DNA of 64,000 nucleotides, taken from the NCBI RefSeq assembly GCF_001590905.1, contig NZ_BCTT01000003.1, positions 248,001 to 312,000 of the forward strand. Direction: 5' to 3'. Positions 1 to 9,592 of this stretch are shown here, piece by piece. The notes under the pieces are model-generated. The model ran no database searches and was not told the DNA's origin. It saw only the letters and a program-made list of their open reading frames with translations. This DNA is from Serratia grimesii NBRC 13537 (lineage in GTDB: Bacteria; Pseudomonadota; Gammaproteobacteria; Enterobacterales; Enterobacteriaceae). The stretch's first letter is position 1. Every line of letters begins with the position of its first letter. A program made the translations under genes and the position numbers.

Positions 1-388
1 ATGCATCGTCGCCAGGATGGCTGACGATATTTTGCAGGTTGGTGAAGAAGTCCTGCATGTTGGTCGACAAGGTGTTGGTTTTGCTCGCCAGCAAGTTGTC
101 GATCTGTGAGATTTTATCGTAGTAAGTGCCCTGCGCTTCCGCATTGCTTTGCGCACTGCGCAGCTGATTAGTGATGAACTGGTTGTATTCGCGATTCACG
201 CTGGTGACGGTCACGCCGTTGCCGATAAAACCGTTCATGGTGCTTAAGCCACCGTTCTGCGCCAGGATGGCAGTCTGGCGGTTATAGCCAACCACGTTGT
301 AGTTGGAAATGTTGTTACTGACGGTACTGAGCGCCACCTGAGCCGCATTCAGCCCGCTCATCGCGGTATTGATTAAGCTATTGGACAT
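1..388 (-). CDS. flgK: Flagellar hook-filament junction protein FlgK, N-terminal part
   Basis: FlgK (HAP1) joins the hook to the filament outside the cell. Only the first 129 codons are inside the window; the gene runs off the left edge. The translation starts MSNSLINTAMSGLNAAQ and continues with the flagellar rod/hook N-terminal signature STVSNNISNYNVVGYNRQ, then VNREYNQFITNQLR, which agrees with enterobacterial FlgK. The ATG is at 388-386. It lies downstream (minus strand) of flgJ across a 314-bp gap that holds its own sigma-28 promoter, so it is probably a late flagellar gene heading flgKL. Confidence 0.97.
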   Translation of the reverse strand, partial: MSNSLINTAMSGLNAAQVALSTVSNNISNYNVVGYNRQTAILAQNGGLSTMNGFIGNGVTVTSVNREYNQFITNQLRSAQSNAEAQGTYYDKISQIDNLLASKTNTLSTNMQDFFTNLQNIVSHPGDDA

Positions 389-438
389 AAGAATTCCTTT
401 TGCTGCGGTGCCGGTGGCCCACAGGGTTCAATTAAGCT

Positions 439-458
439 GCTGAGCCTTTTCGCTCAGC
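439..458 (-). other. Hairpin in the flgK 5' leader
   Basis: Perfect 7-bp inverted repeat GCTGAGC/GCTCAGC around a 6-nt loop, between the predicted flgK promoter and its start codon. There is no adjoining T-run, so an RNA-stability or translation role is more likely than termination. Confidence 0.4.
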
Positions 459-467
459 CTGTCTCGG

Positions 468-494
468 TTATCGGCAAAAAACGGGGAAACTTGA
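468..494 (-). promoter_or_regulatory. Sigma-28 (FliA) promoter for flgK
   Basis: On the minus strand the -10 box GCCGATAA (475-468) is a perfect FliA match. It is preceded after exactly 15 nt by TCAA (494-491), three of four bases of the TAAA -35 box. The transcript would begin about 70-80 nt before the flgK ATG, which fits a class 3 flagellar promoter. Confidence 0.75.
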
Positions 495-581
495 TAGGGA
501 ATTGCTGGCCTTTATTCATGATTCATCACTTTCGCAAATTCCAAAATCATCAGCGTGCCAACAAAGCACTCCCCGGGAACT

Positions 582-625
582 GGGCCAGCTACATGACCGG
601 GGGTGACACCCCGGCCATGTGGCCC
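582..625 (-). terminator. Long palindrome downstream of flgJ
   Basis: Nested inverted repeats pair GGGCC (582-586) with GGCCC (621-625), ACATG (591-595) with CATGT (616-620) and CCGGGG (597-602) with CCCCGG (609-614), giving one long interrupted stem. It sits about 80 bp past the flgJ stop. No clean T-run follows on the minus strand, so it may be a factor-dependent terminator or an mRNA-stabilising element. Confidence 0.5.
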
Positions 626-702
626 GTAAGGGATCAGGCCCACAAAGGGGCCGAATAACAACAAACAGCTAACGGCGTAGTAACGTCAAGAATGAAAGGG
701 GT

Positions 703-1644
703 TTAGAACAGATCCTTCAAGTCATGGGTGTAGGCTTTTATTACCTGTTCGCCCGTGTTTTTCATCTGCTGAATGACACTGACCAACTTGTTGGCATATT
801 GTGGGTCAGTGGCGTACCCGGCCCGCTGCAACGCATGTGCCGCCTGTTCAGGACTGCGAGCGTTGGCCACATCGGCATAGCGCGGATTGTTGGTCAGCAG
901 TTTGACGTAGTCGGCCATCGCCTCAACGTAAGACCCGTAAACGCGGAATTTCGCCTTGATTTTCTTCGCCGCCCCCTGTTCAAACTCGGTGGTGGTGATC
1001 TCGGTAACCGGGCCGTCCCAGTTGCCGCCCGCCTTAATACCGAACAGGTTATAACTCGGCGTCCCTTCGGCAGTCGGGATCTCGCGTTGACCCCAACCTG
1101 ACTCCAACGCTGCCTGCGCGACAATCAGCTGATGCGGAATGCCGCTCTGCTGGCTGGCGACACGCGCCGGGATCGACAGACGGGCAACAAAGTTGCCGTT
1201 ATTTAGCGTCAATGGCGCCGCCGAGGGTGCTTTCGGCACCGCACGGCGGATCATCTGCTCCAGCGCCTGATTTGGCAGCGTTTGCAGCACCTCATTGTCC
1301 AACGCCATCGGCGACAAGCCCGCAGTTTCACTCGGCACAGTATTGGCATTGCCCATCTGTTTGACCATCATGTCGGCCAGCCCGAGTCCTTTCTGCGACA
1401 TCTGCTGGGCGATCTGCTGGTCATACATTGAGGTGTAAAGCCGCGTTTGATCGCTGCTCAACACCCCGTCCTGCGGTAGTGCGGCGCGCATGCTCTTTAG
1501 CATCATCTGCACGAACATGCCTTCAACCTGCTGGGCCACCTGTTTCAGGTTACCTTGCGGATCCGCGGCCGCGTCACGCTTCAACCCATTTAGCGCCTGG
1601 GCGTCATAGGCCGCGCCCGACATCGCCATCAAATCACCGGCCAT
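703..1644 (-). CDS. flgJ: Flagellar rod assembly protein / peptidoglycan hydrolase FlgJ
   Basis: FlgJ is exported to the periplasm, caps the growing rod and cuts peptidoglycan so the rod can pass. The 313-residue product has the usual two-part layout. The N-terminal half is the rod-binding domain (around residues 35-95, including VEGMFVQMMLKSMR), and from about residue 155 there is a glucosaminidase-type domain with the catalytic-glutamate motif AALESGWGQ (Glu near 181). Length equals that of the E. coli/Salmonella protein. Its start codon abuts the flgI stop, so it is the last gene of flgBCDEFGHIJ. Confidence 0.97.
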   Translation of the reverse strand: MAGDLMAMSGAAYDAQALNGLKRDAAADPQGNLKQVAQQVEGMFVQMMLKSMRAALPQDGVLSSDQTRLYTSMYDQQIAQQMSQKGLGLADMMVKQMGNANTVPSETAGLSPMALDNEVLQTLPNQALEQMIRRAVPKAPSAAPLTLNNGNFVARLSIPARVASQQSGIPHQLIVAQAALESGWGQREIPTAEGTPSYNLFGIKAGGNWDGPVTEITTTEFEQGAAKKIKAKFRVYGSYVEAMADYVKLLTNNPRYADVANARSPEQAAHALQRAGYATDPQYANKLVSVIQQMKNTGEQVIKAYTHDLKDLF

Positions 1645-2744
1645 CAGATAATTTCCAGCTTAGCGCGCAAGCAACCGGCACTTTGCATCGCCTGTAGGAT
1701 CGACATCAGATCGATCGGCGTGGCCCCCAGTGCATTCAGCGCACGGATCACGTTGTTCAGGTTGGCACTGGCATTAACCTTTTGCAGCGAGCCACCCTGC
1801 TGTTGTACGGAGATCTGGGTATTTGGCGTCACCACCGTCTGCCCGCCGCCAAACGGCGTCGTTGGCTGGCTGACGGTATTTTGTCGATCGACCACCACTG
1901 ACAAATTGCCCTGCGCTACAGCACAAGAATCCAGGATTACATCGCGATTCATCACGACCGAACCGGTTCGTGAATTGATTATCACCTTGGCGTCAATCGC
2001 CCCAACGCTGACGTTAATGTTCTGGATTTCCGCCAGGAAGCGTACTTGTGAGCTGTTGCCCTGTGGCACCAACACCTGAATGGTGCGGGCATCCAACGGT
2101 GAAGCGGTACCGCCCCCACGCTGGCGGTTGATAGCGTCACTGATCTGCTGCGCCAGCGTAAAATCTTCATCATTAAGCTGTAGGTTAATCACCCCGCCGG
2201 CACCGAAGGTCGTTGGCAGTTCTCGTTCAATGGTCGCGCCATTGCTGATACGGCCACCCGCCAGTTGGTTGACTTGCACGCTGCTACCACCGGCTGATGC
2301 GCCAGCGCCCCCGACCAGCACGTTGCCCTGCGCCAATGCATAGACCTGATTATCCACCCCCTTCAGCGGGGTCATCAGCAAAGTGCCGCCACGCAGGCTC
2401 TTGGCGTTACCCATTGAGGACACCACCACGTCAATATTCTGCCCGGTACGTGAAAACGGCGGCAACTTGGCGGTGACCATGACGGCCGCCACATTTTTCA
2501 GCTGCATATTGGTGCCCGGAGGCACGGTGATGCCCAGTTGCGACAGCATATTGCTCAGGCTCTGGGTGGTGAACGGTGTCTGCATGGTCTGGTCGCCAGA
2601 GCCGTCCAGCCCCACAACCAGCCCGTAACCAATCAGGGCGTTATCGCGAACCCCTTGCACCGTAACCAGATCGCGAATGCGCTCTGCCGCCACCGGCAGA
2701 CTCATTGCGCTAATCAGCAGCGCCATTAGAATTTTATTTAACAT
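1644..2744 (-). CDS. flgI: Flagellar P-ring protein FlgI
   Basis: FlgI assembles in the periplasm into the P-ring, the bushing of the rod in the peptidoglycan. I start at the ATG of [10 protein letters not shown] (2744), five codons inside the longest frame, because this gives a compact Sec signal peptide with a cleavage site after PVAA at about residue 20. Mature sequence begins [15 protein letters not shown], with the family signature [17 protein letters not shown]. The C-terminus shares one base with the flgJ start. Confidence 0.97.
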   Translation of the reverse strand: MLNKILMALLISAMSLPVAAERIRDLVTVQGVRDNALIGYGLVVGLDGSGDQTMQTPFTTQSLSNMLSQLGITVPPGTNMQLKNVAAVMVTAKLPPFSRTGQNIDVVVSSMGNAKSLRGGTLLMTPLKGVDNQVYALAQGNVLVGGAGASAGGSSVQVNQLAGGRISNGATIERELPTTFGAGGVINLQLNDEDFTLAQQISDAINRQRGGGTASPLDARTIQVLVPQGNSSQVRFLAEIQNINVSVGAIDAKVIINSRTGSVVMNRDVILDSCAVAQGNLSVVVDRQNTVSQPTTPFGGGQTVVTPNTQISVQQQGGSLQKVNASANLNNVIRALNALGATPIDLMSILQAMQSAGCLRAKLEII

Positions 2745-2889
2745 TGTGACCTCATTCACCCTACCTAACAGGCATTATTGACGCGGGGCAGTTTGGGGAC
2801 AGGCAGCGCGGTAGAATGATGCGTACACAGAGTACATCGCCCTTCCGAGCACTGCCCAACCTCAAAATGGCAAGTAAAATAGCCTGTAT

Positions 2890-3591
2890 TTAAAACGGCG
2901 AAACATTTAAGAAGAAGCGTTGTAACCAGCCCATGGTCTGCGCCTCATTGATATAGCCGTTACCGACGTATTCAATACGCGCATCCGCCACCTGAGTAGA
3001 GGTAACAGAGTTGCTGCCGCTGATGGTGCGCGGGTTGACCACCCCGGAGAAACGAATGAATTCAGTGCCCTGATTGATGGCGATCTGTTTTTCCCCCACC
3101 ACGTGCAGGTTGCCGTTGACCAAGACCTGGTTAACCGTCACGGTAATGGTGCCGCTGAAGGTATTGTTGGCGTTGGCCCCGCCCTTGCCACCGAAGGTGC
3201 TGTCGCCGGAAATGTCCATATCGGCACGTGCATTGCCCAATAAGCCGTCCAGATAACGCGGTGATGTGGCAACGCCGAATTTGCTGGCACCGTTGCGACT
3301 GGCGTTGGCGGATGAGCTCTTGCTGGCACTCACGTTTTCCTGTAGCACGATGGTCAGGGTGTCACCAACGTTGCGCGGACGACGATCTTCAAACAGCGGC
3401 TGATAGCCGTAGTTCATCGGCTGTACCGTCTGGAAAATAGAACCGTTCGGTACCGGCGCCCCCGCCGGCGCAGGCTGCGCCGTGGTAGTCCCATCCACCA
3501 AAGGTTTATGCGGAATGTAAGCGCAGCCGCTCAGCGTCAGCATCATCATTCCCGCCAGCCAGCGTTTTCCCTGCCGCGGCAGGGTTGCCAT
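2890..3591 (-). CDS. flgH: Flagellar L-ring lipoprotein FlgH
   Basis: FlgH forms the L-ring in the outer membrane around the rod. The start at [11 protein letters not shown] (3591) is preferred over an upstream in-frame codon at 3609 because it places a lipoprotein signal correctly: a hydrophobic stretch then the lipobox LSGC with Cys at residue 23. The remainder ([20 protein letters not shown] and [20 protein letters not shown]) is typical FlgH. A 145-bp spacer with no gene separates it from flgI. Confidence 0.97.
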   Translation of the reverse strand: MATLPRQGKRWLAGMMMLTLSGCAYIPHKPLVDGTTTAQPAPAGAPVPNGSIFQTVQPMNYGYQPLFEDRRPRNVGDTLTIVLQENVSASKSSSANASRNGASKFGVATSPRYLDGLLGNARADMDISGDSTFGGKGGANANNTFSGTITVTVNQVLVNGNLHVVGEKQIAINQGTEFIRFSGVVNPRTISGSNSVTSTQVADARIEYVGNGYINEAQTMGWLQRFFLNVSPF

Positions 3592-3668
3592 TGAATATGT
3601 GGTTACCACGGGTATCGCCTTTGTTTCACGAAATTGGGGTTACGGGCGCAGCATGCTGCGCCCGTCAA

Positions 3669-4454
<786 letters not shown>

Positions 4455-4469
4455 TTATTTCCTTGCTAC

Positions 4470-5225
4470 TTAGCTCATTGATAACAATGAGTTGGCGCGC
4501 TGTTCGTTTTCATCCACGCTGTGGATGACCTTCATTTGCATTTCAAAACGACGGGCGTTGGCGATCATGTCGACCATGGTCTCCATCGGCTTGACGTTAC
4601 TGCCCTCAAGCACCCCCGGCATGACCCGCACCAGCGGATCGTTCTGCAGTTGGTTGCCACGCTGTTGCCGTGTTTCTGGCGTCAGATGGAACAGACCGTC
4701 GTCACCGCGCATCACTTCACGCGCATCAGCTTTCACCAATTTCAGGCGACCTATCTGCGCAATGGTATTAGGTGGGTCGCCAGCATTCAGCGCCGAGATT
4801 GTGCCGTCGGCGGCGATAGTGATCTCCGACGACGGAGGGACTTCAATCGGCCCGCCATCGCCCATCAGCGGCATCCCCTGTACCGTCAACTGCCCGGTGG
4901 AAGAAACCTGGATGTTACCGTTGCGGGTATAGGCTTCACTGCCGTCCGGCAGACTGACGGCCAGAAAACCGTCCTGTTGCAACGCGACGTCCAGCGGACG
5001 CGCGGTGTAGTTCAGCGCCCCCTGGCTCATGTCGGCACCCGGTGTCGAAGCCGTTACCAACGTACGCGTCGCCAGACTCGGGCCGTCTACCGGCACTGCG
5101 CGCAGCGCCGACAGCTGGGCACGAAAGCCCGGCGTCGAGGCGTTTGCCAGGTTATTGGCGGTCACCGCCTGCTGGTCCAGCGTCTGCCGTGCCGCACCCA
5201 TCGCGGTATAAATCGCGTGATCCAT
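4470..5225 (-). CDS. flgF: Flagellar proximal rod protein FlgF
   Basis: FlgF is a minor rod component between FlgB/C and FlgG. The 251-residue product carries the rod motif AVTANNLANASTPGFRAQ near its start and VKPMETMVDMIANARRFEMQMKV split over its C-terminal helix. It lies 12 bp after flgE and 18 bp before flgG within the rod-hook operon. Confidence 0.97.
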   Translation of the reverse strand: MDHAIYTAMGAARQTLDQQAVTANNLANASTPGFRAQLSALRAVPVDGPSLATRTLVTASTPGADMSQGALNYTARPLDVALQQDGFLAVSLPDGSEAYTRNGNIQVSSTGQLTVQGMPLMGDGGPIEVPPSSEITIAADGTISALNAGDPPNTIAQIGRLKLVKADAREVMRGDDGLFHLTPETRQQRGNQLQNDPLVRVMPGVLEGSNVKPMETMVDMIANARRFEMQMKVIHSVDENEQRANSLLSMS

Positions 5226-5237
5226 AGCTCAATCCTA

Positions 5238-6461
5238 TTAGCGCAGGCTAACCAGCGTTTGCAGGATGGAGTCCTGCGTTTTGATGGTCTGAGCGTTCGA
5301 CTGATAGTTGCGCTGGGCAACGATCATATTCACCAGCTCCTGGCTGAGATCGACGTTGGACGACTCCAGCGCACCACTGGCCAATTTGCCGAGGCCGCCG
5401 CTGCCTGCCAGACCAACACGTGGTTGGCCTGAGGCGCCAGTTTCTTGCCACACGTTATCGCCCTGAGAAGACAAGCCTTCTGGGTTGGAGAAGTTAGCCA
5501 TCACGATTTGGCCCAGCACCTGAGTCTGCTGGTTGGAGTAGATACCCACTACCGTACCGTCGTTGTTGATCTGGAAGTTGGTATATTCACCTGCCGCATA
5601 ACCGTCCTGCGAGATCTTACTTATGGAACTTTTGGATACGTTCTGCTGCATGCTGCCCGCGAAGTTAAGGGTGAAGGTTTGCTCCGGTGCACCGTCTTTG
5701 GCGACCATCGGAATTTCCATGCTGAATTCACCCGGCGCTCCGTTGGTACTTGTGGTATTAATCAGGTTACCACTGTTACTGAACTCCATGGTGCCAGCGT
5801 TGGCCGGTGTCGCGCTGCCGTCCTGGGTGTAAACCTGCCACTTGTTGTCGCCAGTTTTCACAAAGTAGGCGTTGATGTTGTGCGCATTGCCCAGCGAGTC
5901 ATAGGTGGTCATAGCTGAGACAAAGTTATATGAATCCTGATTGGTCGGATCGAAGGTTTTATGGGTGGGCAGCTCACTGGCAGATGCCAGGTTAGCCACC
6001 ATGGAACCCGCGGTGGAAGCCTTGGCGTTCATCATGCCTTCAGGAATGCTCAGCGGCACCGGGTTAGCGCCCTGCTGGATGGTCGGCGGCGTACCGGCAG
6101 CCGGGTAGCCGGTCAGTTGCAGACCTTGCATGTTGGTCAGGTTACGGTTTTCATCCAGTTTGAACTGGCCGTTACGGGTGTAAAAAATACCGCCGTCCTT
6201 GTCCTGCATGCGGAAGAAACCGTTGCCGGTGATGGCCACATCCAGCGCACGGCTCGTGCCGGTGGTGGTGCCGCCCTTAAAGTTCTGGGTGATACCAGAC
6301 ACCTTAACGCCCAGCCCAACCTGCGAACCGGCAAACATGTCGGCAAAAGAAACGCTGCCAGATTTAAAGCCGGAAGTGGCTGAGTTGGCGATGTTGTTAC
6401 CAATCACGTCCAGGTTGGTTGCTGCCGCGTTTAAGCCGCTTACTGCCTGAGAAAAGGCCAT
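5238..6461 (-). CDS. flgE: Flagellar hook protein FlgE
   Basis: FlgE polymerises into the hook, the universal joint outside the cell. The 407-residue protein begins MAFSQAVSGLNAAATNLDV with the INIANS-type rod/hook signature (NNIANSATSGFKSG) and ends with SSNVDLSQELVNMIVAQRNY, the conserved terminal helix. The central, less conserved part is the surface-exposed domain. The gap to flgD upstream (6462-6637) is unusually large because an interspersed repeat lies in it. Confidence 0.98.
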   Translation of the reverse strand: MAFSQAVSGLNAAATNLDVIGNNIANSATSGFKSGSVSFADMFAGSQVGLGVKVSGITQNFKGGTTTGTSRALDVAITGNGFFRMQDKDGGIFYTRNGQFKLDENRNLTNMQGLQLTGYPAAGTPPTIQQGANPVPLSIPEGMMNAKASTAGSMVANLASASELPTHKTFDPTNQDSYNFVSAMTTYDSLGNAHNINAYFVKTGDNKWQVYTQDGSATPANAGTMEFSNSGNLINTTSTNGAPGEFSMEIPMVAKDGAPEQTFTLNFAGSMQQNVSKSSISKISQDGYAAGEYTNFQINNDGTVVGIYSNQQTQVLGQIVMANFSNPEGLSSQGDNVWQETGASGQPRVGLAGSGGLGKLASGALESSNVDLSQELVNMIVAQRNYQSNAQTIKTQDSILQTLVSLR

Positions 6462-6490
6462 GTCATTCTCCGAATAATGTTTAGGCTTCC

Positions 6491-6613
6491 ATACCCGTCA
6501 TACTCCAAGCTGCAAGTGTGCAGACCGCTTTGACTCACCCGAATCGGCTACCTAAGTAAGCACATCGGGAATCGTTCAGTGGTCTCCCCTGCGACTCGAA
6601 TTATTTTGGATAT
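6491..6613 (-). repeat. Interspersed palindromic element, copy 1 (flgD-flgE gap)
   Basis: A 123-bp element with ends ATACCCGTCATACT and TTATTTTGGATAT on the plus strand. Inner parts are roughly self-complementary, for example CTCACCCGAATCGG against CATCGGGAAT. Its ends match another 123-bp segment at 8973-9095 (inverse orientation) and a 59-bp short form at 25910-25968. I recognise this style of element as a non-coding, MITE-like repeat of Serratia/Yersinia genomes. It would be transcribed within the flgB-J operon. Confidence 0.75.
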
Positions 6614-6637
6614 AACCGAGTGAAATACATTGTTGTG

Positions 6638-7315
6638 CTATAAGATTTGTCGAACTTCTTCCAGTGTGGCGCTACCCGCCAGACCGAGATCCAGCTTGGC
6701 ACCGTTGCCATCGCGGATGACGCCGTTGACCATGCCAAAATGCAGGCTGCGTGCCACCAGCTGTTCGCCATTGCCCTTGGCGTTGATCGCCACTTTGTAG
6801 GCGCCGTCAGGTGCTGCACTGCCGTCATCCACCGAGCCGTCCCATGTGAACGAATGTACGCCTGCGGTCAAACCGCCGATCTCGATGGTGCGTACCACTT
6901 GTCCGCTGGCATTGGTGATGGTTGCGGTGACCTGATCTGCGGCACGTTCCAACTCAACACCAAATGGCGTGGTGCTCACCTTGCCGTCTTTGCTGCCGGC
7001 CAGGATGTTGCTGCCGGGTACCATCACACCATGACCGATAAGCGCAGTGGCCTGCAGCGACTGATTGCTGTTGATCTGGCCGGAGATCGACCCCAGCGTG
7101 GTGTTGAGTTTCTCGATGCCCTGAACGGTATTGATCTGCGCCAATTGACTGGTCAGTTCATTGTTCTGCATCGGGTTGGTGGGATCCTGGTTCTTTAACT
7201 GCGCCACCAACAGCGTCAGGAAGCTGTTGTTCAGATCTTGGCTGTTGGTGGTTTTGCTGTTGGCACCGATGACGGTGTTATCCAGCGTTTCATTGGTAGT
7301 TGCGGCAATAGCCAT
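6638..7315 (-). CDS. flgD: Flagellar hook assembly scaffold FlgD
   Basis: FlgD caps the growing hook and is displaced when the hook is complete. The 225-residue protein has the conserved N-terminal export/assembly segment LNNSFLTLLVAQLKNQDPT and PMQNNELTSQLAQINTVQGI, followed by a FlgD Ig/tudor-like region (TNASGQVVRTIEIGGLTAG and HSFTWDGSVDDG). It follows flgC by 12 bp. Confidence 0.97.
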   Translation of the reverse strand: MAIAATTNETLDNTVIGANSKTTNSQDLNNSFLTLLVAQLKNQDPTNPMQNNELTSQLAQINTVQGIEKLNTTLGSISGQINSNQSLQATALIGHGVMVPGSNILAGSKDGKVSTTPFGVELERAADQVTATITNASGQVVRTIEIGGLTAGVHSFTWDGSVDDGSAAPDGAYKVAINAKGNGEQLVARSLHFGMVNGVIRDGNGAKLDLGLAGSATLEEVRQIL

Positions 7316-7327
7316 GGAAATCTCCGG

Positions 7328-7732
7328 TTATTGACCCAACGTCAGGGTTTTCATCATCATCGACTTGGTGGTGTTAAGCACCTCGACGTTGGCCTGATAG
7401 CTACGGGAGGCAGAAATGGTGTTAACCATCTCACCCACCACGTCAACGTTCGGCATGCGTACGTAACCCTTGGCGTCTGCCAGCGGGTTACCCGGCTGAT
7501 ACACCATGCGTTCCGGTGCCGGATCGTCCACCACCTGCGCCACGCGTACACCGCCTGTCGGTTGTCCTGGTGCAGCCGCCACTTCGAACACGACCTGTTT
7601 GGCGCGGTAGGGTTGACCGTCCGGGCCAGTCACGCTGTCGGCGTTGGCCATGTTGCTGGCACTGACGTTCATGCGTTGCGACTGCGCGGACAGCGCAGAG
7701 CCGGAGATATCAAATATATTCAGTAATGACAT
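7328..7732 (-). CDS. flgC: Flagellar proximal rod protein FlgC
   Basis: FlgC is a proximal rod subunit. The 134-residue product has the rod-family N-terminus ([19 protein letters not shown]) and ends with the C-terminal helix [20 protein letters not shown]. It lies 5 bp after flgB and 12 bp before flgD. Confidence 0.97.
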   Translation of the reverse strand: MSLLNIFDISGSALSAQSQRMNVSASNMANADSVTGPDGQPYRAKQVVFEVAAAPGQPTGGVRVAQVVDDPAPERMVYQPGNPLADAKGYVRMPNVDVVGEMVNTISASRSYQANVEVLNTTKSMMMKTLTLGQ

Positions 7733-7737
7733 GAACC

Positions 7738-8151
7738 TTATCCTTGTTGCAGCACCGACATCATCCCTTTGATCTGGCCGTTAATTAACGTCAGATCGGT
7801 CTGATATTTCAGGCTGTTATCGGCGAAGTTGGTGCGTTCGCGATCCATGTCCACCGTATTGCCGTCCATCGACGGTTGATCCGGCACGCGGAACAGCAAG
7901 TCGAGCTGTGGTGGCTGCATGTTCTGCGCCGGAATGTGGCGTGCAGAAGTCATATTCAGCGCAATACCACTGCCGCTGACGCGGCCCTGTTCCAGCACCT
8001 TATTGAGTTGACTGGCGAAATCGATATCCCGCGCCTGATAGCCCGGTGTGTCTGCGTTGGCGATGTTGGCGGCCAGTATTTCCTGCCGCTGGGCGCGCAG
8101 GTTCAGCGCCTCTTGACCAAAGCGCAGAGCAGCGTCCAGTTTGTCGATCAT
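7738..8151 (-). CDS. flgB: Flagellar proximal rod protein FlgB
   Basis: FlgB is the first rod subunit, contacting the MS-ring/FliE. The 137-residue protein contains [19 protein letters not shown], the rod signature, and [21 protein letters not shown] split over the C-terminal helix. It heads the minus-strand flgB-J operon, divergent from flgA. Confidence 0.97.
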   Translation of the reverse strand: MIDKLDAALRFGQEALNLRAQRQEILAANIANADTPGYQARDIDFASQLNKVLEQGRVSGSGIALNMTSARHIPAQNMQPPQLDLLFRVPDQPSMDGNTVDMDRERTNFADNSLKYQTDLTLINGQIKGMMSVLQQG

Positions 8152-8308
8152 GCTCCCTCCGCGAGGTTAGAATTTGGAGCCGACAGCATAAACGCCCCTT
8201 CCGCCAGCCTATCGCAGGAATAAGAGCAAAATGCGTCGCTATTTATCTGCTTAGCCTACGCGCAGTACGGGTACACTTACGCGCACCCTGATGGCTATTG
8301 AGGAAGCA
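8152..8308. promoter_or_regulatory. Divergent flgB / flgA promoter region
   Basis: About 157 bp separate the divergent flgB and flgA starts. In enteric bacteria this gap carries FlhDC-activated class 2 promoters in both directions. I cannot point to a confident FlhDC box or -10/-35 pair by eye, so the assignment rests on gene arrangement alone. Confidence 0.45.
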
Positions 8309-8965
8309 ATGATGAAAGGTAAAATTCTGCTGTTTGCCATGCTGATGTTCAGCATGAGCGCACACGCCGAAGATTTGGCGATGCAGATAGATCGCTTCAT
8401 CAGCAGCCAGTTCAGTGGGAGTCAGGTACAGGTTAAGGTGCTGGTGCGTACACCGTCATCCCAGTGGCCACAGTGCGAATTTCCACAGCTTTCTCTGCCA
8501 CAGAGTGCGCGCCGTTGGGGTAATATCAGCGTCTCGGCGCGCTGTGGGCAGGAACGGCGATTTATCCAGACACAGGTCCAGGTGATAGGGAAATACCTGG
8601 TGTCGGCACGCAGTATCAGTGCCGGTAGCCAGCTAACGGCGGCGGACATCACACTGAAAAGTGGGCGGCTCGACACACTGCCCCCACGTACATTAAGTGA
8701 ACCCGGTAAGGCTCTCGGAGCCATCAGCCTGCGGAATATCAGCCCTGGTCAACCGCTGACCTTCTCGATGTTACGTCGGGCCTGGGTGATTAAGGCCGGT
8801 CAGTCAGTTCAGGTGACTGCACAAGGAACCGGATTTAATATCAGTGGTTCGGGCAAGGCGATGAACAATGCTGCCGCTGAAGACAGCATCCGTGTACGCA
8901 TGGCTTCCGGGCAAATTGTGAGTGGCATAGCCGGTGACGACGGTACGATTCGCATTACATTATAA
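8309..8965 (+). CDS. flgA: P-ring assembly chaperone FlgA
   Basis: FlgA is a periplasmic chaperone needed to polymerise FlgI into the P-ring. I use the ATG at 8309, which follows GAGGA at good spacing. The product begins MMKGKILLFAMLMFSMSAHA, a clean Sec signal peptide cleaved after about residue 20. A SAF-type domain follows (SARSISAGSQLTAADITL) and the C-terminal part contains AGQSVQVTAQGTGFNISGSG. An in-frame ATG at 8312 would be equally plausible. Confidence 0.96.
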   Translation: MMKGKILLFAMLMFSMSAHAEDLAMQIDRFISSQFSGSQVQVKVLVRTPSSQWPQCEFPQLSLPQSARRWGNISVSARCGQERRFIQTQVQVIGKYLVSARSISAGSQLTAADITLKSGRLDTLPPRTLSEPGKALGAISLRNISPGQPLTFSMLRRAWVIKAGQSVQVTAQGTGFNISGSGKAMNNAAAEDSIRVRMASGQIVSGIAGDDGTIRITL

Positions 8966-8972
8966 AAAAGGC

Positions 8973-9095
8973 ATACCCAAAATAATTGGCGTTACATCGC
9001 GGCACGTCCGTGAGCCACCCAGAACCATAGCAAACTGTGTTGCTGGGACGAGTAGATGCAGTCAACAAAGATGCAACTTCACGTATGGCGGGTAT
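8973..9095 (+). repeat. Interspersed palindromic element, copy 2 (flgA-flgM gap)
   Basis: A 123-bp element bounded by ATACCCAAAATAATT and ATGGCGGGTAT, matching the two ends of the copy at 6491-6613 read on the minus strand. The interior is strongly diverged. Its right end runs into the sigma-28 promoter of flgM: the TAAA -35 box starts on the last base of the element. Confidence 0.65.
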
Positions 9096-9121
9096 AAAGG
9101 TTTATAAAACCTTGCCGATAA
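9095..9121 (+). promoter_or_regulatory. Sigma-28 (FliA) promoter for flgMN
   Basis: TAAA (9095-9098), exactly 15 nt, then GCCGATAA (9114-9121): a perfect FliA consensus about 90 bp before flgM. FlgM is the FliA antagonist, so this gives the usual negative feedback loop. Confidence 0.9.
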
Positions 9122-9209
9122 GAAAACCATAAGCAGTATTTTATCGGCCACCAGGGCCGCAAAATGTCAGCCATGGCCTGTATGGCGATGGCATCGATGG
9201 AGATTAACC

Positions 9210-9536
9210 ATGAGTATCGATCGCACCCAGCGACTGCAACCCGTCCCAACGGTGCAACCGCGTGAGACACCAGCTGAAAACCAATTTCAGCCGCGCAAAG
9301 CCGTCCAGACAGAAAGCACTGTCAGCGGTACCCAGGTAAAATTGAGCGACGCGCAAGCGCGGTTAATGCAACCGGGCACACAAGATATTGATATGAACCG
9401 AGTGGATGCCATTAAACAGGCAATCCGTAACGGCGAGCTGAAAATGGATGCCGGCAAAATTGCCGATGCGCTGCTGCAAGACGTGCAAAATGACGCCCGG
9501 TGGATGTCAAACGGCAACCCAACGCCAGAGGCTTGA
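9210..9536 (+). CDS. flgM: Anti-sigma-28 factor FlgM
   Basis: FlgM binds FliA and keeps late flagellar genes off until it is secreted through the completed hook-basal body. The 108-residue protein has a low-complexity, presumably disordered N-terminal half and the conserved C-terminal sigma-binding helices (VDAIKQAIRNGELKMDAGKI). It is slightly longer than the 97-residue E. coli protein. It is transcribed with flgN, 56 bp downstream. Confidence 0.96.
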   Translation: MSIDRTQRLQPVPTVQPRETPAENQFQPRKAVQTESTVSGTQVKLSDAQARLMQPGTQDIDMNRVDAIKQAIRNGELKMDAGKIADALLQDVQNDARWMSNGNPTPEA

Positions 9537-9592
9537 TCGGGCACTGCCGCCAGGTTAAGACTAAGGGACTCTTTGAAAGGTGATTATTCGCA

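Larger units (their letters stand above)
389..702. other. flgJ-flgK intergenic region
   Basis: This 314-bp stretch has no convincing gene. It contains a sigma-28 promoter for flgK (468-494), a short hairpin in the flgK leader (439-458) and a long GC-rich palindrome just past flgJ (582-625). Confidence 0.8.

Noticed and set aside
4521-5432. 303-codon plus-strand frame opposite flgF and flgE
   Set aside because: It is antisense to two strongly conserved flagellar genes and is explained by their codon usage; other long antisense frames were dismissed for the same reason.
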